Source of the DNA: Adineta ricciae
Lineage: Eukaryota > Rotifera > Eurotatoria > Adinetida > Adinetidae
NCBI GenBank assembly: GCA_905250025.1
Contig: CAJNOJ010000080.1
Location: forward strand, 310,001-374,000
Length of the DNA stretch: 64,000 nt
Direction: 5' to 3'
The position numbers and the translations under genes are program-made. Below, one piece after another: positions 35,706-48,111 of this stretch (position 1 is its first letter; every line of letters starts with the position of its first letter). The notes beneath the pieces were generated by a model, which saw only the letters and a program-made list of their open reading frames with translations, was not told the DNA's origin and ran no database searches.

Positions 35706-38700
35706 ATGAATTTGAAAAGTTTCATTACATGGATTTACAACAAAGGGATCAATTATAACCTTTTTATGTTGAAAGAAGATGAATATAATGATGATGTTGA
35801 ACATCCTCCAAATCCACATTTGATTGTGAAATATCAAAAATATAAAACTTGGCTTTATATTCTTCTTTTTACAGGTAACTATCACCTTATTCTTTCTTAT
35901 TATACATTTTGAAATCGTTACACATTACCAGCGAGAACAATGGTGATGGTGTGTGGATGATGATACGGATAAGAATATTTTGCATCTTAGTACTCTCACG
36001 ATGATGACAAAAGCATTCCTTTGTTTTAGTTTGTTTTTATATTTTATTCTACATCAATCTAATCAAAACGAGTTCAACAACAGTTGTCATATCGAACATA
36101 ACACTCCCTACATACATTAAACTTTACCATAAACATTATCAAACACTCATCTGCCCATGTTCAACTATCACAATTCCTTATCAAAACGTTACCGCAAACA
36201 ATATCACAACACATCCTATATGTTCAAGCGTTTTCATCAGTCGAGAATGGGTCACGAAGTTATATTTTGAAAATGCAAGTGAATATGGTGTGTGGGATTT
36301 TCGAACAACAGCATATTCACAAGTAATCAGTATCACTAAGTTCATTCTCATTCAAATCTGTTTGTTTTAGTTTGAATTGTTGTCAAGATTTTGCTCTCTT
36401 TCAAAACAAATCATTTCTCAGATTCTGATTGATGTGAATAATACTGAACTTGTCAATCTTTATCTTCTTTCTGAAAAGCAAATTGAGAGAGAAATTTATG
36501 GAACGATTGAACATTTGAAAAATAGTGCAACATCTCGAATGATAACGTTCTTTGATTATCTAAAAAATACAACTGACAGACATTATGTCATCACTGCTCT
36601 CAATACAAATTTCATCATTTTAGCAATTGATGAAGCGAATAAATATCTTTCTTTGGAAGGGTACGAATCACAGTCATTATTTAATGAATTATCGCTATGG
36701 AATGATGATTCAATGTTTTTGGTCAATGCTACACTTAGTTCACTACCATCAGAACCGGATGATTTACGTAAAAGATATGAATTATATCTAAAGTCTGTTT
36801 CAATGGTTGTCGATGGATTCCTCATAGGATATACACCTCTTTATGCACTTCTCCATAGTACATTAGATTGTCTTTACAAAGTGCAATGTCTTCAGCTACT
36901 ACTCGATTATTTTCCAAAATTAACACAAGTTTGTATTCATCTATTTTACATCTCTCCATTCAACCTTCTTTCTCTTTTTTCTTCAGCTCAATTTCAATCT
37001 AAATAATTCAGCTTTATCCTCTCAAAATGAAAGAATACCTGTTGATCAATATTTGAGTAATCTTTTCATCACAAACTGGTCAAGACATATTGATTATGAG
37101 AAATATTTTCAACTATGTTCTCCATCTTCATGTTCATATTCGAAAACAGAACAAACAGAATTAGTCTATGCGATAACAATTTTCATCAGTCTCTATGGCG
37201 GTCTTATCATTGTTCTTCGTCTCATCGTATCATTTTCTGTTGATACCATAACTAAATGGAAATGTTGGTCAAAAAACAGGAATGACAATCCAACAGGTAA
37301 TGATTTATTGACATTAAGTATAACATCATGAATATTTATCTGATTATCATTATAGAACAACGAGCCAAGAAGTGGAAACTGATTGAAACAATGAGACAAC
37401 TGAATTTGTTTAAGGATATTAATGATAGAACAGAATTAGGTATTAGACAACAGAAGATCGTCACACGTGTTTATCTGACTTTATTGTTTGGTAAAGTTTC
37501 ATAAATTTTACAAAATATACGCAGACAATTCTGATACTCTCATGTTTTGATTTGATTCTGATTCTAGGTTCAATCTGTACTATTTGTTTGTTTACGTCTT
37601 TGAATACTGAAGTGATGATGATGATAGAAAAACATCCAACAATCACAATGTATTATTTTTTACAAAGTTCTTTTGCCGACTCATTTCAATGCCCATGTTC
37701 GAAAAAGGCAATATCTTATGGAAGTTTTCTGTCATTATCACCACGTTTCCATCAAATATGTTCTAGCGGTTTCATACATGACAGCTGGATCAACGTGTTA
37801 GATGGTTATGCCACTGACTTTCCTTTAAATGATTGGCGATACCGTCTACATTTACAATTTCAGTTTTTGTCTGATTTTTGTTACTTAAGCAACAAGACGA
37901 TCGGTGATGCTATAGGTCGATACCTGTCTCAGTTATTTCTTGTTTCGTTTGCGATGAACGAAACTGAACTCAACAAACAAATCAATATAAGTCTCAATCA
38001 GTTTTATCGATCGACAGTGTATAGTTTTGCTGTGATGACCGATGTTTTACAGCTTCGGTTACAGATGGATCAGCTATATATAGAACCAGCGAGAGAAGAC
38101 ATTGGAACGTCTTCTGACGTTAACTTGATGATTGATGTCTTGACAGAGGACATAGATGCCAACCAACAAATGAAGGTGAGTTATTGTTTTACCTAAATAA
38201 CAGAATGTGAGTCTTTATACGAGTGGTTTTCTCCTTCGCTAGTATTATTGTCTTTCAGGTCCTAAATAAAAAAAGAAGTATGTAGTAATAGCTATGAAGT
38301 GTTGAACGTTGACAATGGAATTGTTTCATTGACAGTTGTATGTTATATTTGTGTAGAATTCAATTACACAATCAGGTCATACGATTAGAGAGGGGATGGT
38401 AATGGAATTCCCCTCCCTAATGTTTTTCTTACATGTTGTCTTTCTGCCAGAGAATTTTAGAAACATTGCTCTTTTTTCTGTTAGCAGGTATACCAAGTTG
38501 TATACAAACATATCTGTCGTATTTCTCGATGCTAAAATAGTATTCTCTGTATAAGCATAGAAAGAATTGCTTACTGTATCGTATACAAACGGCTTTTCAG
38601 AAAATGCGGTACTTTCTGCTTTAATACATCCTGTTTTTCTTTGAGTTTTGAAATATTTTCTCTTTGATTTTCTACTGCTTTCTCTTCTAATTTGGACTAT

Positions 38701-41700
38701 TTTATTTCTCCCTGAGCCTGAATTGCTGTCGCTTTCAAATTGAAAGCCATTTTCTCTTGAATTCCTCCCCCTCCATCCTCTGAGCAAAACCAAACGAAAG
38801 CCATGGACACAATGGGCTTTCAGAAACAAATCTCACTAGTCAAATAAATCATCAGTTAAACTATGATACACCTAACATATGAGTTTCATATGCACTCACT
38901 AAGCAAATAGCCCATTCAGAAGCGTCGTAACTATGATCGTTAAAAATGATCGTCATTCCTTAATTATGGATAAAATAATATATAATAAACTAGTTTCCCG
39001 CTGAACATCTTTTGCATGTTAAAACTTTAATATACCTATCAAATGAGTTGTTTTCTCTTGTAGATCTTTACATTCACATCGTGTAGTGTTCTTTTCATTT
39101 AATTACAATCAACAGATAAATCTACGCTTTGCAATTCTCCTTTTAGTTTTACTTTCGATTGAATGAACTTCAAGAAATTAATTCAACGATGACCAAATGC
39201 ATCTGTGCTATTGACCCGTATTGTCAAGCTCCAGCTGTTGCATATGAATATTTCTTTACACAAGGGACTGTTCCTGATAAGGCTCCATTTCACTATGTTC
39301 CAGGCTGGATTCGACGGTGTCTTGCTGTTGATTCTCTTTTACTTTCATCACTTGAATGTTTGTATGAAAATTCCGCTTGTTTTCCATCCTTATTGGTTAT
39401 TTTTTCTGAGTGGTACGTTACTAGCAATGTATCATCCCTTTTCTTGCCAGAAAAGGGTGTTAAAAGACGCGCTTGCACATACAGTCGGAAGTCACAGTTA
39501 TAAGCTTTACACAATGACGGATAATACATTGGAAATGCTCCTTCAGTCATGGAAATTTTATCTTCTATGAAAGGCTAGAGCTTTAAAAGGATGCATCCAC
39601 TAAGCCAACAATATTAAGTATTTGTCAACTTAAGAGAATAAAAATGAGAATTTCACGGCAGAAACTGTTTCAAGAATGCTGTCTGCCACTACATAACGCT
39701 TATAATTGCGACTTCCGAGTGTGTACGTAAAAGTATGTTTGAAAAATCTCGTCTGTTAGGAATAAGTACCCACCTGATCTTGTCCCAATGATTTATGACC
39801 CAACAACGACTCGATTCTCTCAGCAAGAAAATATTTCCACTATATTCAGAGAGATGATGATTGAACAATGGTATTCTTCAATATCTTATGCGTCATTCTA
39901 TGACGCATGTGCACCTACTTATTGTACTTATTCTCAAAGAATGCATACAAAAAACTTCCTCGGAGTGATCATAACATTACTATCAATGATTGGTGGTATG
40001 ACAGTTTCACTAAGAATTTTTACACCTAATCTTATCAAAATGGTTATTCGATTATTGGCCATGATTAGGAAAGGCAGACGGCAACGCTCGCAACGAGGTA
40101 TCGTGATTAAATCTTCCTTTCAACGCTTTCTCTTCATGCCTTTCTTATATCGCTTAGTCCATCAAAGTTTTTTCATTCGAATGAAGGTCATCATATATAA
40201 TGATATCAAACTTTTGTCAACAAAACTATTTAACCTGAATATATTTGTATCATCCGAGTTTGGGAGTAATGTTGATCGACTCACAACTAAAAACTATGGT
40301 CGATGGGCAACTCGTCTCTATGTTATCTTATTTCTTAGCAGTTTCATCGTTCTCACCTTGTATACAATTTTTCAATCACGTACTGTGACAACAACATTCA
40401 CCCAACCCTTATTTGATACCTATGAAATATTACAAGAAATTCATGGCAATCAACTCAAATGTTTATGTTCACAGATTGCATCAACATATAATGCGTTTGT
40501 TGAAATAGCACCAGTATTTCATCCAGTAAGATCAAACACATTCATTCATTTTACACAGAAATCATACAGATATGTTCGATATGAAGACTGATCATAAGCA
40601 TGTGTTTTTAGAGTCTATTAACAAAATCACAAAGAGAATGATTTCATTCAGTCAGAATAGTAGCATCTGTTTAAACTATGAAGAAAGAGATCAGTCGAAA
40701 AAACAAAATCATGAGTTTCTCGTCGAAAACTAAGTGCAGCAAAAGATTCAGAATCGATTTGAACAAACATCGCTATGTCTATGAGAATATTCATCTCTAG
40801 ATTTGTTCAAGTAAGTTCGTACAAAAAGAATGGCACATGCAAATAATAGATGGCCTTACATTGAACTTCTCTACTTATTCATTCAATGATTATCGTCGAT
40901 TCCTTTCTGCTCATCTTCAATATCTTCAAGTATTATGTCAGATCTCACGAGATTCAGTTAACAATGCTATCAATGAACTTCTTACATCACTATTAGTCAC
41001 TACTGAACTTCTCTCTCAACAAGACTTTCATCATCGTATCAACATCACAATTAAACAAAGTGAATCCAATGCTCCAATTCTCTTATCTCGTTTTCTCTTC
41101 ATCGTTCAAAGTGTGGTTCATGGAAATGCTTTTATGACAACATACCAGACTAATTTTCAATATTTTACTCTCTTTCATAATGCCGCCGAAATCTTTCTAT
41201 TTACAGAGGCAATGGTCTATGATGATAATTGCTCATGCGGACTATCCCCAAATTGCACGACCCAAGCAAATTTCATTGAAAACGATTCTTCAGAAAGAAT
41301 TGAACTTATTGGACTGAAAATAGGATGTTTACCAAGTGAATCTTTTCATTTATCAACTCTCGAATGTTTTCACAATCAATCATGTGTTGATCTACTTCAT
41401 CAATACACAAACTATCCAAACATTACTGTTCCTCGTTGTATTACATCAAATCGCTTTCTACCAAATACAACTGTTGATGAGTTGATAGACCATGCATTTA
41501 CTGAACAATGGAAAACACAAAGGAACTATTCACAATACTATCATCGATGTTCACCCTTATCATGTTCATATTCTTACACTGAGAAGTTCAATATCTTTTA
41601 CATCATTGCACTTTTTCTCAGTCTTCAAGGTGGTTTGACGTTAGTTCTGGGATGGATCTGTCCGAAACTAATTCAAATTGCATTGAAAATGTATGAATAT

Positions 41701-43618
41701 TATCGTAGAAGACACATGACATCAGTTCATCCTGTTCACTCACCTTCGACCACATCAGATCATCTCGACTGTACTGCTGACCTTCAAACATCCAAGTGAG
41801 TTAAGGGCATCTGATTTGCTGTGCTTAAGTTTGAATTTGTTTTATTTAGCCGAACAACTATCTCACGGACTCAGTATTATTCCAAATTAATTTTCGCAGC
41901 TATCACACTGATGCTGCTAATGATTGTTATTGTGATATTTTCGGTTTATTATGCGAGAAAAGGTAGAAAAATTCATTTCTGTGATAATGATGCGGAATAT
42001 TGCCTTTAGCAGTTGTAGTGATGAATAAAACAACAGGTCGAAATGAGAGCACAACAACGATAACAAGTACAATAATGACGGTATCTTCGACTACAACGAG
42101 TAAGATCTCTCTCGTATAAAGTAGAGTCTATGTTGTCCGCAGTTCGTTGATTGAATGAAAGATCATCGAGGTTGCGAAATTTGAATACGATTTCAACGAG
42201 AAAGAGTCAATGCGATTGTCAAATGAGGACTGTACTTGTTTTATATATTCGAATGTTGAGTCAGATAATAAATATCGTCTGGAAAAAGATCTATTTTAAC
42301 GGGAAAATAAGTCACAAAAATAATAATTTTTTCCCTCTTAGATTCATTGTGTCAAAATAAGTTTCGACTGGTGTCAACCAACATTTCTTGTTTATATCAC
42401 ACCGTGCATCAGCTTACTGTGACAAGTGGTGACTTAAACAATGATAAACGAATGGATCTGATATATTCTTGCGGATCTGATGAAAATGAGACGGTGGTTG
42501 TATCGCTAAGTAATGGAAATGGAACATTTTCTGATTCAATGATCTTTGTCTTGCCCAGATCTCATCGGGTCAAATCTATTAATATTGCTGATTTTAATAA
42601 TGATGATCGATCTGATATACTTCTAGTAATGGGAATTAATGATATTCAGGGAAAGTTAATGGTATTATTAGGAAACGGCAATGGAACATTTCAAAATTTA
42701 ACGATGTTGTCGTTTGGTGATATTGGTCGAATAACTCATGTCAATATTGCTGACTTGAATAATGATAATCGATTTGATGTGCTCCTAGCACTATGCCTTA
42801 ATGAAACGGCAGTGTTAGCCATTGTATTCGGCTATGGTAATGGCACATTTCAAACACAGTCTGTAGTATCGTCTATCGCATCTGTGGGCAGTGTATCTGA
42901 AGTGATACTGATTGATATTAATAAGAATAACATGTTGGATATCGTTGTACATTATGCATTGCTTAAGAATGTTCATATACTATTTGGACAGAATAATGGA
43001 AGTTTTTCATCGGCATTTTCATTAATGAAAAACGGGCTGATATCGATGCCGTTATGTATTAGCGACAATAACAATGATGGTTATCTGGATATTATCCTAT
43101 ATAGCCCCGAATCTTTGCATATCCATGTTTTTCTTGGAAGTGCGAATGGAATATTTGAAATGCAAACACCGCTATTCACCAGTTTTCTCCCTACGATCAA
43201 ATATGTAATAACTGGTGACTTCGATAGTGACAATCAATCTGATATTGCTGTTTTTTACAATGGGGAAGATCTTGAATATATAATCTATAATTATTTTAAT
43301 GATAGTTTCCGACGGAAAGAAAAAATCAATGTGAAATTACTTGGAAAAATGGATAAATTTCTTATGAGTGATATAAATAATGATAATCATGTCGATATTG
43401 TTATTGATATATACCCTTCCCACGCTATCGATGTATTATTTGGATATGGAAACAATCAATTTTCTGCACAAAGGGTTAATTCGAATGAACGGCGTTCTCG
43501 TGATTGGTTTGGCGTTATCGATGTGAATAATGATAATTATAAAGATATAGTCAGTATTAGTAGGCTGTCGAGGCTTATTGACGTTCTGTTAAATAAACAT
43601 GAATGCTCTATTTTCTGA
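35706..43618 (+). CDS. Large multi-module membrane protein with FG-GAP ectodomain (13 exons, about 1839 aa)
   Basis: Exons 35706-35874, 36030-36322, 36371-36928, 36987-37296, 37356-37490, 37568-38175, 39147-39412, 39760-40097, 40158-40525, 40801-41795, 41850-41962, 42010-42099 and 42342-43618 join in frame. Three homologous modules each have a first membrane helix, an ectodomain of about 330 residues with CPCS or CLCS near its start, CSS plus a Trp, an LxCLY- or LECF-type Cys and a CSPxSCSYS-type motif, then a second helix with GG (SLYGGLIIVL, SMIGGMTVSL, SLQGGLTLVL) and a basic loop. Helices lie near 47-68, 397-420, 478-497, 846-868, 946-965 and 1277-1299; a seventh at about 1359-1380 precedes a Thr-rich stalk and eight FG-GAP loops (DLNNDKRMDLI type, 1430-1835). 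FG-GAP loops bind Ca2+ in integrin-alpha propellers. Predicted topology: N-terminus inside, all ectodomains outside. I do not recognise the two-pass module. It may still be two genes, but every junction keeps phase. Confidence 0.72.
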
Positions 43619-44367
43619 AAAAAAAACTATCGAATGATCTCTTTCCAAAACGCTTAGAACTTTCTTGCTTTGACATCTAATTGCTTTCCTAAAATATCTC
43701 CTGGATCGGAAATATAATGAATGATTTCACTAGATTTGCAGTAACGAAGGATATCTTTTCTTTCATCGCTTGCGCTCTTTCACGTATCCACAATAACTCA
43801 CTCTGTGCTTGATGTACGCATTATATTGCATACGATATTAGATGATAAAACGGGCATATTTTATCCGAGTCTGTTCTGACTCTTATCTATATTAACAATG
43901 TATGCTTAGTCAAACTTTTAATTCCTAATCTTCTTTTTACAGTATCAGTGTAGATAAATCAACTTTTTTTCAAGTAATCTGATCTATCTTGCTCTGTTGT
44001 TGTTTCCTGCTTACCTCATTGATACTGGGTTTTCCCCTAGTTATGACTCATATTTTTCAAGTTATTTTTGTTTTTTCATCTACTCTTAAAACAAATAAAT
44101 ATTTGCCGATTTATAGCAAACAGCAACAATAACTGTATTCCAGTTAGATATCATACACTGATGTACTATAGAAGTAGAATTTAACAGCAGCAAAAGTCTA
44201 AAACTAAAGTTAGACTTGAGATTTAAGAGATTTAAAAGTCATCTTCCACAGTAGGTCGATTCGATTGCTGTTTTTTTCCATAACGTATTCGGTATTTGTT
44301 TACTTTCCCACCCTAAAATTATTCAATAAAATTGAGCAATACATCATAACGACAGAGCATATTGAGC
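43619..44367. other. Intergenic, no gene seen
   Basis: AT-rich 3' side of the large membrane protein gene up to the dispersed element. No coding frame or clear repeat. Confidence 0.5.
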
Positions 44368-45423
44368 TACAAGTAGCGCGGCCTAGTAGCCGCTAAACCC
44401 TCTACTGAAAAGATAGTATTAGAGCGCTAATATTCGTCGAAAGATAGAAAAAAGTTATTTCAGCTGAACGGTCTGATCATTTGATAATTTGTCAGAATGT
44501 TTTACCTAGACCAATTTCGCTTCCTGAAATCTTCTGAAATTATAACGCCTAGTCGTTTGTCGGCTTCTCTCCGATCGGCCCCTCACCGCTAGCCGTTAAG
44601 TACCTCGTTCTTGTTGAGTCCGTCTCTAGCAAAGTTGCCCAAGTTCTTCACAACTTCGTGACCGACAGTACATGTTTTATTATCATTTTTAGTTGAATGA
44701 GTTGGTGATCTACATAGTTTTTTTTCTCGAAGCTCGAAAAGATGTCATATATATACATATACTATATAGCTTAGAAAAGTTATGGTCACTATGCGACAGT
44801 CTTATAAATCTCACTTTTCGACTAATTTTCAAAAGAAACAACTAGTCATTCGTCGACCTCCCTTCGGTCGGTCACTGGCAGCTAGCCGTTATATGTACAT
44901 TTTCACTATTCCATTTAGTCTAGAATCACTTTTGAAACTGATCCATTCATTCTCCTCTATTTCTTCTTTAAAAGTCACCCTCTTTGTGCTACTGTGACTC
45001 TCGAAGACAACACTTGACAAGCGAAACATTGTTTTGGATGACTGGTATCAGATTATATTCGTATAGTATAGCTATTCATAAAAGTGTGTGATCTCAATAA
45101 TATGCTGATGACTATGGAGATCCAGCGATCGGACATCAGTCAGCTATTACATTTTCTTTTACATATTGCCGCTTAAAACATTATCATCTGAAAAAAGTGA
45201 TCCTTTGTCGCAAAAAAACGGGCCATGAAGTGTTCATGAAAAAACTAACAGCAGATTCGTGATCCTCGACCTCGATCACCCTTCGGTCAACCCTTACTGC
45301 TTTCAATTAGTATTTAGATAATTTTCAAGTAAAACGGACGGGAGGAAAAACATCAACTCGTTTTTTCTGTAATATCTGCTCGACGCATAACCCTCCTTTC
45401 AGTAGAGGGAATAAGATGATAAA
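44368..45423. repeat. Dispersed non-autonomous element, copy 1
   Basis: It starts TACAAGTAGCGCGGCCTAG and ends CCTCCTTTCAGTAGAGGGAA. Near the left end CCCTCTACTGAAA occurs, and the right end carries its reverse complement, so the ends are inverted. The same sequence occurs at 52934-54432, and a part at 49316-49765. Short frames inside (for example 44782-44997) are not shared intact between copies. Superfamily unknown. Confidence 0.7.
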
Positions 45424-45550
45424 TCATCTTTCATATGAAATTGATCGTGTACAACAATTAAAGGGTCTCGAATAAATAAATGACCAAAATATGTTGATAA
45501 CGTTAATGGCATACCTACTTTTTAGAGAGAAATTATTTTCCAAATGTATT

Positions 45551-46525
45551 TCATTTAAAAAACAAACCATGTTGAACTAATTTTGAAAAAATTATTTCAT
45601 TAACATCGATTGCTATATCATTGAAATAATTATTTTTATCACTCAAACACATCGAAGATGAGCCAAATTGTGCAGCAATATTTGTTTGTTGTAATTCTTC
45701 AATTGTTTGATCATAAGTTGCTTGTGATAAAATAATCCATTTACAATCAATGACAGAAAAGAATCCTCCTCAAATGCGACAAGCATCACTTAATGATAAC
45801 CAAAATTTAAATAATTATATTTAGAGTAAAATAACTATTGAAATTCTTACCATAATTCTTGTTAATGGTAATAATTCATCATGAAGTTTAAGATTTTCTT
45901 TTAATGATTCTGCTTGAAATATAACTTGAATACAACAACAACCTAAACCAGCCATACTACTATCTAAATGAATATGATCATCAATAATATTGCTTTTATT
46001 TTCGAATGTAACATCACAAAATGGTGATGGAGTTGCCGTATCGCGAAAGACTGTTTAAAATAAATGAAAAATTCATCATTATATTCAATATTGATTATAC
46101 TTGGTATACTAATAAATGTTCGTGATTGACGTCGTTCAGATATATTAAGTACTAAAGATCTTTAAAACCAACATTATTAATCAATATCCGCCTAAAAATG
46201 AAGAAATTTACTTATCGGATATGTTCTCATTTATTTCAACAAGACTTTTTAATAATTCATCACTTTTTAATCAGACTTGAATATGTTTATTTGAATGATC
46301 AAATCTAACTAAACATAATTCTATCTGAAAAACGAAAATTGAATAAAATAATAAAATATTTTTATCTCTTATTACCTCATCACCCCACATAAAACTATCT
46401 CCTTGACGATCTTTGTTTAATTCAAAGATTTGTAATAATTCTACCAATGCTGCCATGTGAATTTTTTCACGTATCAAAACAATGTCATTCCAACTAAGTG
46501 GATTACCTTTCGTCAATAGACCCAT
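45551..46525 (-). pseudogene. GCLC: Decayed glutamate-cysteine ligase catalytic subunit copy
   Basis: The first exon (46525-46373) begins MGLLTKGNPLSWNDI and runs to KWGDEV-like MWGDEV, as GCLC does. The intron is kept. The next exon (ELCLVRFDHSNKHIQV) has an in-frame TGA followed by recognisable LKSDELLKSLVE. Further pieces match ISERRQSRTFISIP (RNIRHRRGEKVVINVP in human), then TPSPF, DHIHLDSSMAGLGCCCIQVIFQA, then DCKW and a stretch ending at 45551. The region with the human sequence RPEYGSYMIEGTPG, part of the active site, is missing, and the protein stops at about half length. GCLC makes gamma-glutamylcysteine for glutathione; this copy cannot. Retained introns mean it arose by DNA duplication and not from mRNA. 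A working copy should exist elsewhere. Confidence 0.8.
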
Positions 46526-46674
46526 ACTGAAAATACAAATAAACATATTTTATGTATTAAAATTTTTATTTATTTATTGTTTTCTTGTTTGCTCATTGAT
46601 TAATATGAAAATAAAAAATAAGTAATAATATAAAAATCTAATATAATTAAAAATTCTTTGAATAATGTATCTAT

Positions 46675-48000
46675 TTATGATTCATCACTTGATATATTAA
46701 TACAAACATTTTCGAACCATTGAAGACCTTTTTCTACTAATTTTTGTCCTTCATCTTTTGTTTTTGTAATTGCTACAAAACGGCAAGCAGAATTTATACC
46801 ATTTATATTATATTTTTTATAAGTTAATGCTTTTCCAATCTCTCCTATTGGTGTATATACTAAATAATCAATTGGACATTGGCGTGGTATATAGATAAAT
46901 TGATCTTGTTTAAATGGTACTATAAGATCTGTAACAACTTTTTCTTGATCTTCTTCGATAAATTTTGGTATTGATAATGAAATACTTGCTCGAAAATCTA
47001 GACGAGCATATGATTCTTTTGTATCATTTTCAAAACATAATAAATTAATCAGATGTCTTATTGAACCACCAGGACCACGTCCTGATATTTCACATAAAAT
47101 AAAATCATCATTAGGTAAACGATTTTTATCAAGATTTTCAAATAATTCAAGATGAAAATTCAATACATCCGATGGTGTTGGAAAAATATCAAGAAGACGT
47201 TGTGCAGTTTTATATAAGCGATTATATAATAAATTTGATTGAGGAATTGATGAATTTCCATAAGCTGTTCCTTGACAAAAAGCTAAACATGTATTAATAT
47301 AATTAAATGGCCATATATGCATAATTCGACCGTTTTTTGCAATACCATTAACATGAAACATACGTCCATTTATAAATTGTTCAACAATAAATTCGCCAAC
47401 TAAATCAGTTCGTTGATTAATATCAATACATGAAAAAAGTTTTGATGAAAGAAATATTTCTAATTCATTTTCATTTTTTATTAGATGAATACCAGATGTA
47501 CCACGACCAAGTGTTGGTTTGATTATTACTGGATATTTATTTTTTTCAATAAAATCAATAAGATCAGATGGTGAATATAAACGAGCAAATTTTGGAACTG
47601 GAAATCCGCCTCGTTGAGCAATTTCTTTCATACAAACCTTTTCACGATAAGCTGCAACTGTTTCAGCTGTTAAACCAGTTTTTATTTTAAGTAATGAACG
47701 TAAATGAGCTACTCGGAATATTAATTCTTCACATTTTGTATAAATATGTGTAAAAACATGTTTTCTATGCATTTCTAATGCCCATAATTCTAATGTACCA
47801 TCTGTTGTGGGATCGGGAACTTCTTTATAAACTCGTATATATTTACTAATTTTGTCTGTTTCAGATAATGCACCATTACTAGTGAAAATATATAAATCTG
47901 TATCATCATTATCGTCATCAATAAAATTTGACCACGATTGTTTTGAAATAATAATTGATGGAAATTGACAATCCACAATTAAAACACGTTTACTAGCCAT
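46675..48000 (-). CDS. ATP-grasp ligase, intronless, probable horizontal acquisition (441 aa)
   Basis: One uninterrupted exon of 441 residues. A Rossmann-like N-terminal part (about 1-115) is followed by the ATP-grasp fold: TAETVAAYREKVCMKEIAQR, FPVPKFA, the ATP-binding Lys and flexible Gly loop YPVIIKPTLGRGTSG, and FIVEQFINGRMFHV. Near residues 300-325 a Glu and Gly-rich segment (CEISGRGPGGS) sits where the Mg2+ ligands of the family lie. Such stand-alone enzymes, common in bacteria, join a carboxylate to an amine with ATP, for example L-amino-acid ligases; the substrate cannot be read from sequence. Absence of introns, in a window where most other genes of this size have several, and the bacterial domain layout suggest transfer from bacteria. 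AT-rich codon use matches its neighbours, so it is not recent. Confidence 0.82.
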   Translation of the reverse strand: MASKRVLIVDCQFPSIIISKQSWSNFIDDDNDDTDLYIFTSNGALSETDKISKYIRVYKEVPDPTTDGTLELWALEMHRKHVFTHIYTKCEELIFRVAHLRSLLKIKTGLTAETVAAYREKVCMKEIAQRGGFPVPKFARLYSPSDLIDFIEKNKYPVIIKPTLGRGTSGIHLIKNENELEIFLSSKLFSCIDINQRTDLVGEFIVEQFINGRMFHVNGIAKNGRIMHIWPFNYINTCLAFCQGTAYGNSSIPQSNLLYNRLYKTAQRLLDIFPTPSDVLNFHLELFENLDKNRLPNDDFILCEISGRGPGGSIRHLINLLCFENDTKESYARLDFRASISLSIPKFIEEDQEKVVTDLIVPFKQDQFIYIPRQCPIDYLVYTPIGEIGKALTYKKYNINGINSACRFVAITKTKDEGQKLVEKGLQWFENVCINISSDES

Positions 48001-48110
48001 AACACACTTCTGACGAGAAAAAAAATCTAAAAAGTTTATTTATTTAAAATTTATAATACTGAAAAGTTATATATATATACATATAACCCATGTAACTCTG
48101 AAACGCAGAA
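48001..48110 (-). promoter_or_regulatory. Upstream region of the ATP-grasp gene
   Basis: About 110 bp of AT-rich sequence including (TA)n at 48070-48079 separate the ATG from a minisatellite. The promoter should be here; no specific motif was identified. Confidence 0.3.
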
Positions 48111-48111
48111 A

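Noticed and set aside
38377-38829. 150-codon minus-strand frame inside intron 6 of the large membrane protein
   Set aside because: No recognisable domain, and the flanking exons splice cleanly across it. It may be inserted repeat DNA.
41821-42360. Separate gene for the FG-GAP domain starting at its own membrane helix
   Set aside because: Exon 10 ends AA|GTGAGT and exon 11 starts TTTAG|C in the correct phase, so one protein is preferred. Kept only as the main alternative.
44782-44997. 71-codon frame in the dispersed element, with a partial counterpart at 53373-53579
   Set aside because: The reading frame is not preserved between copies, so it is not a transposase or other element gene.
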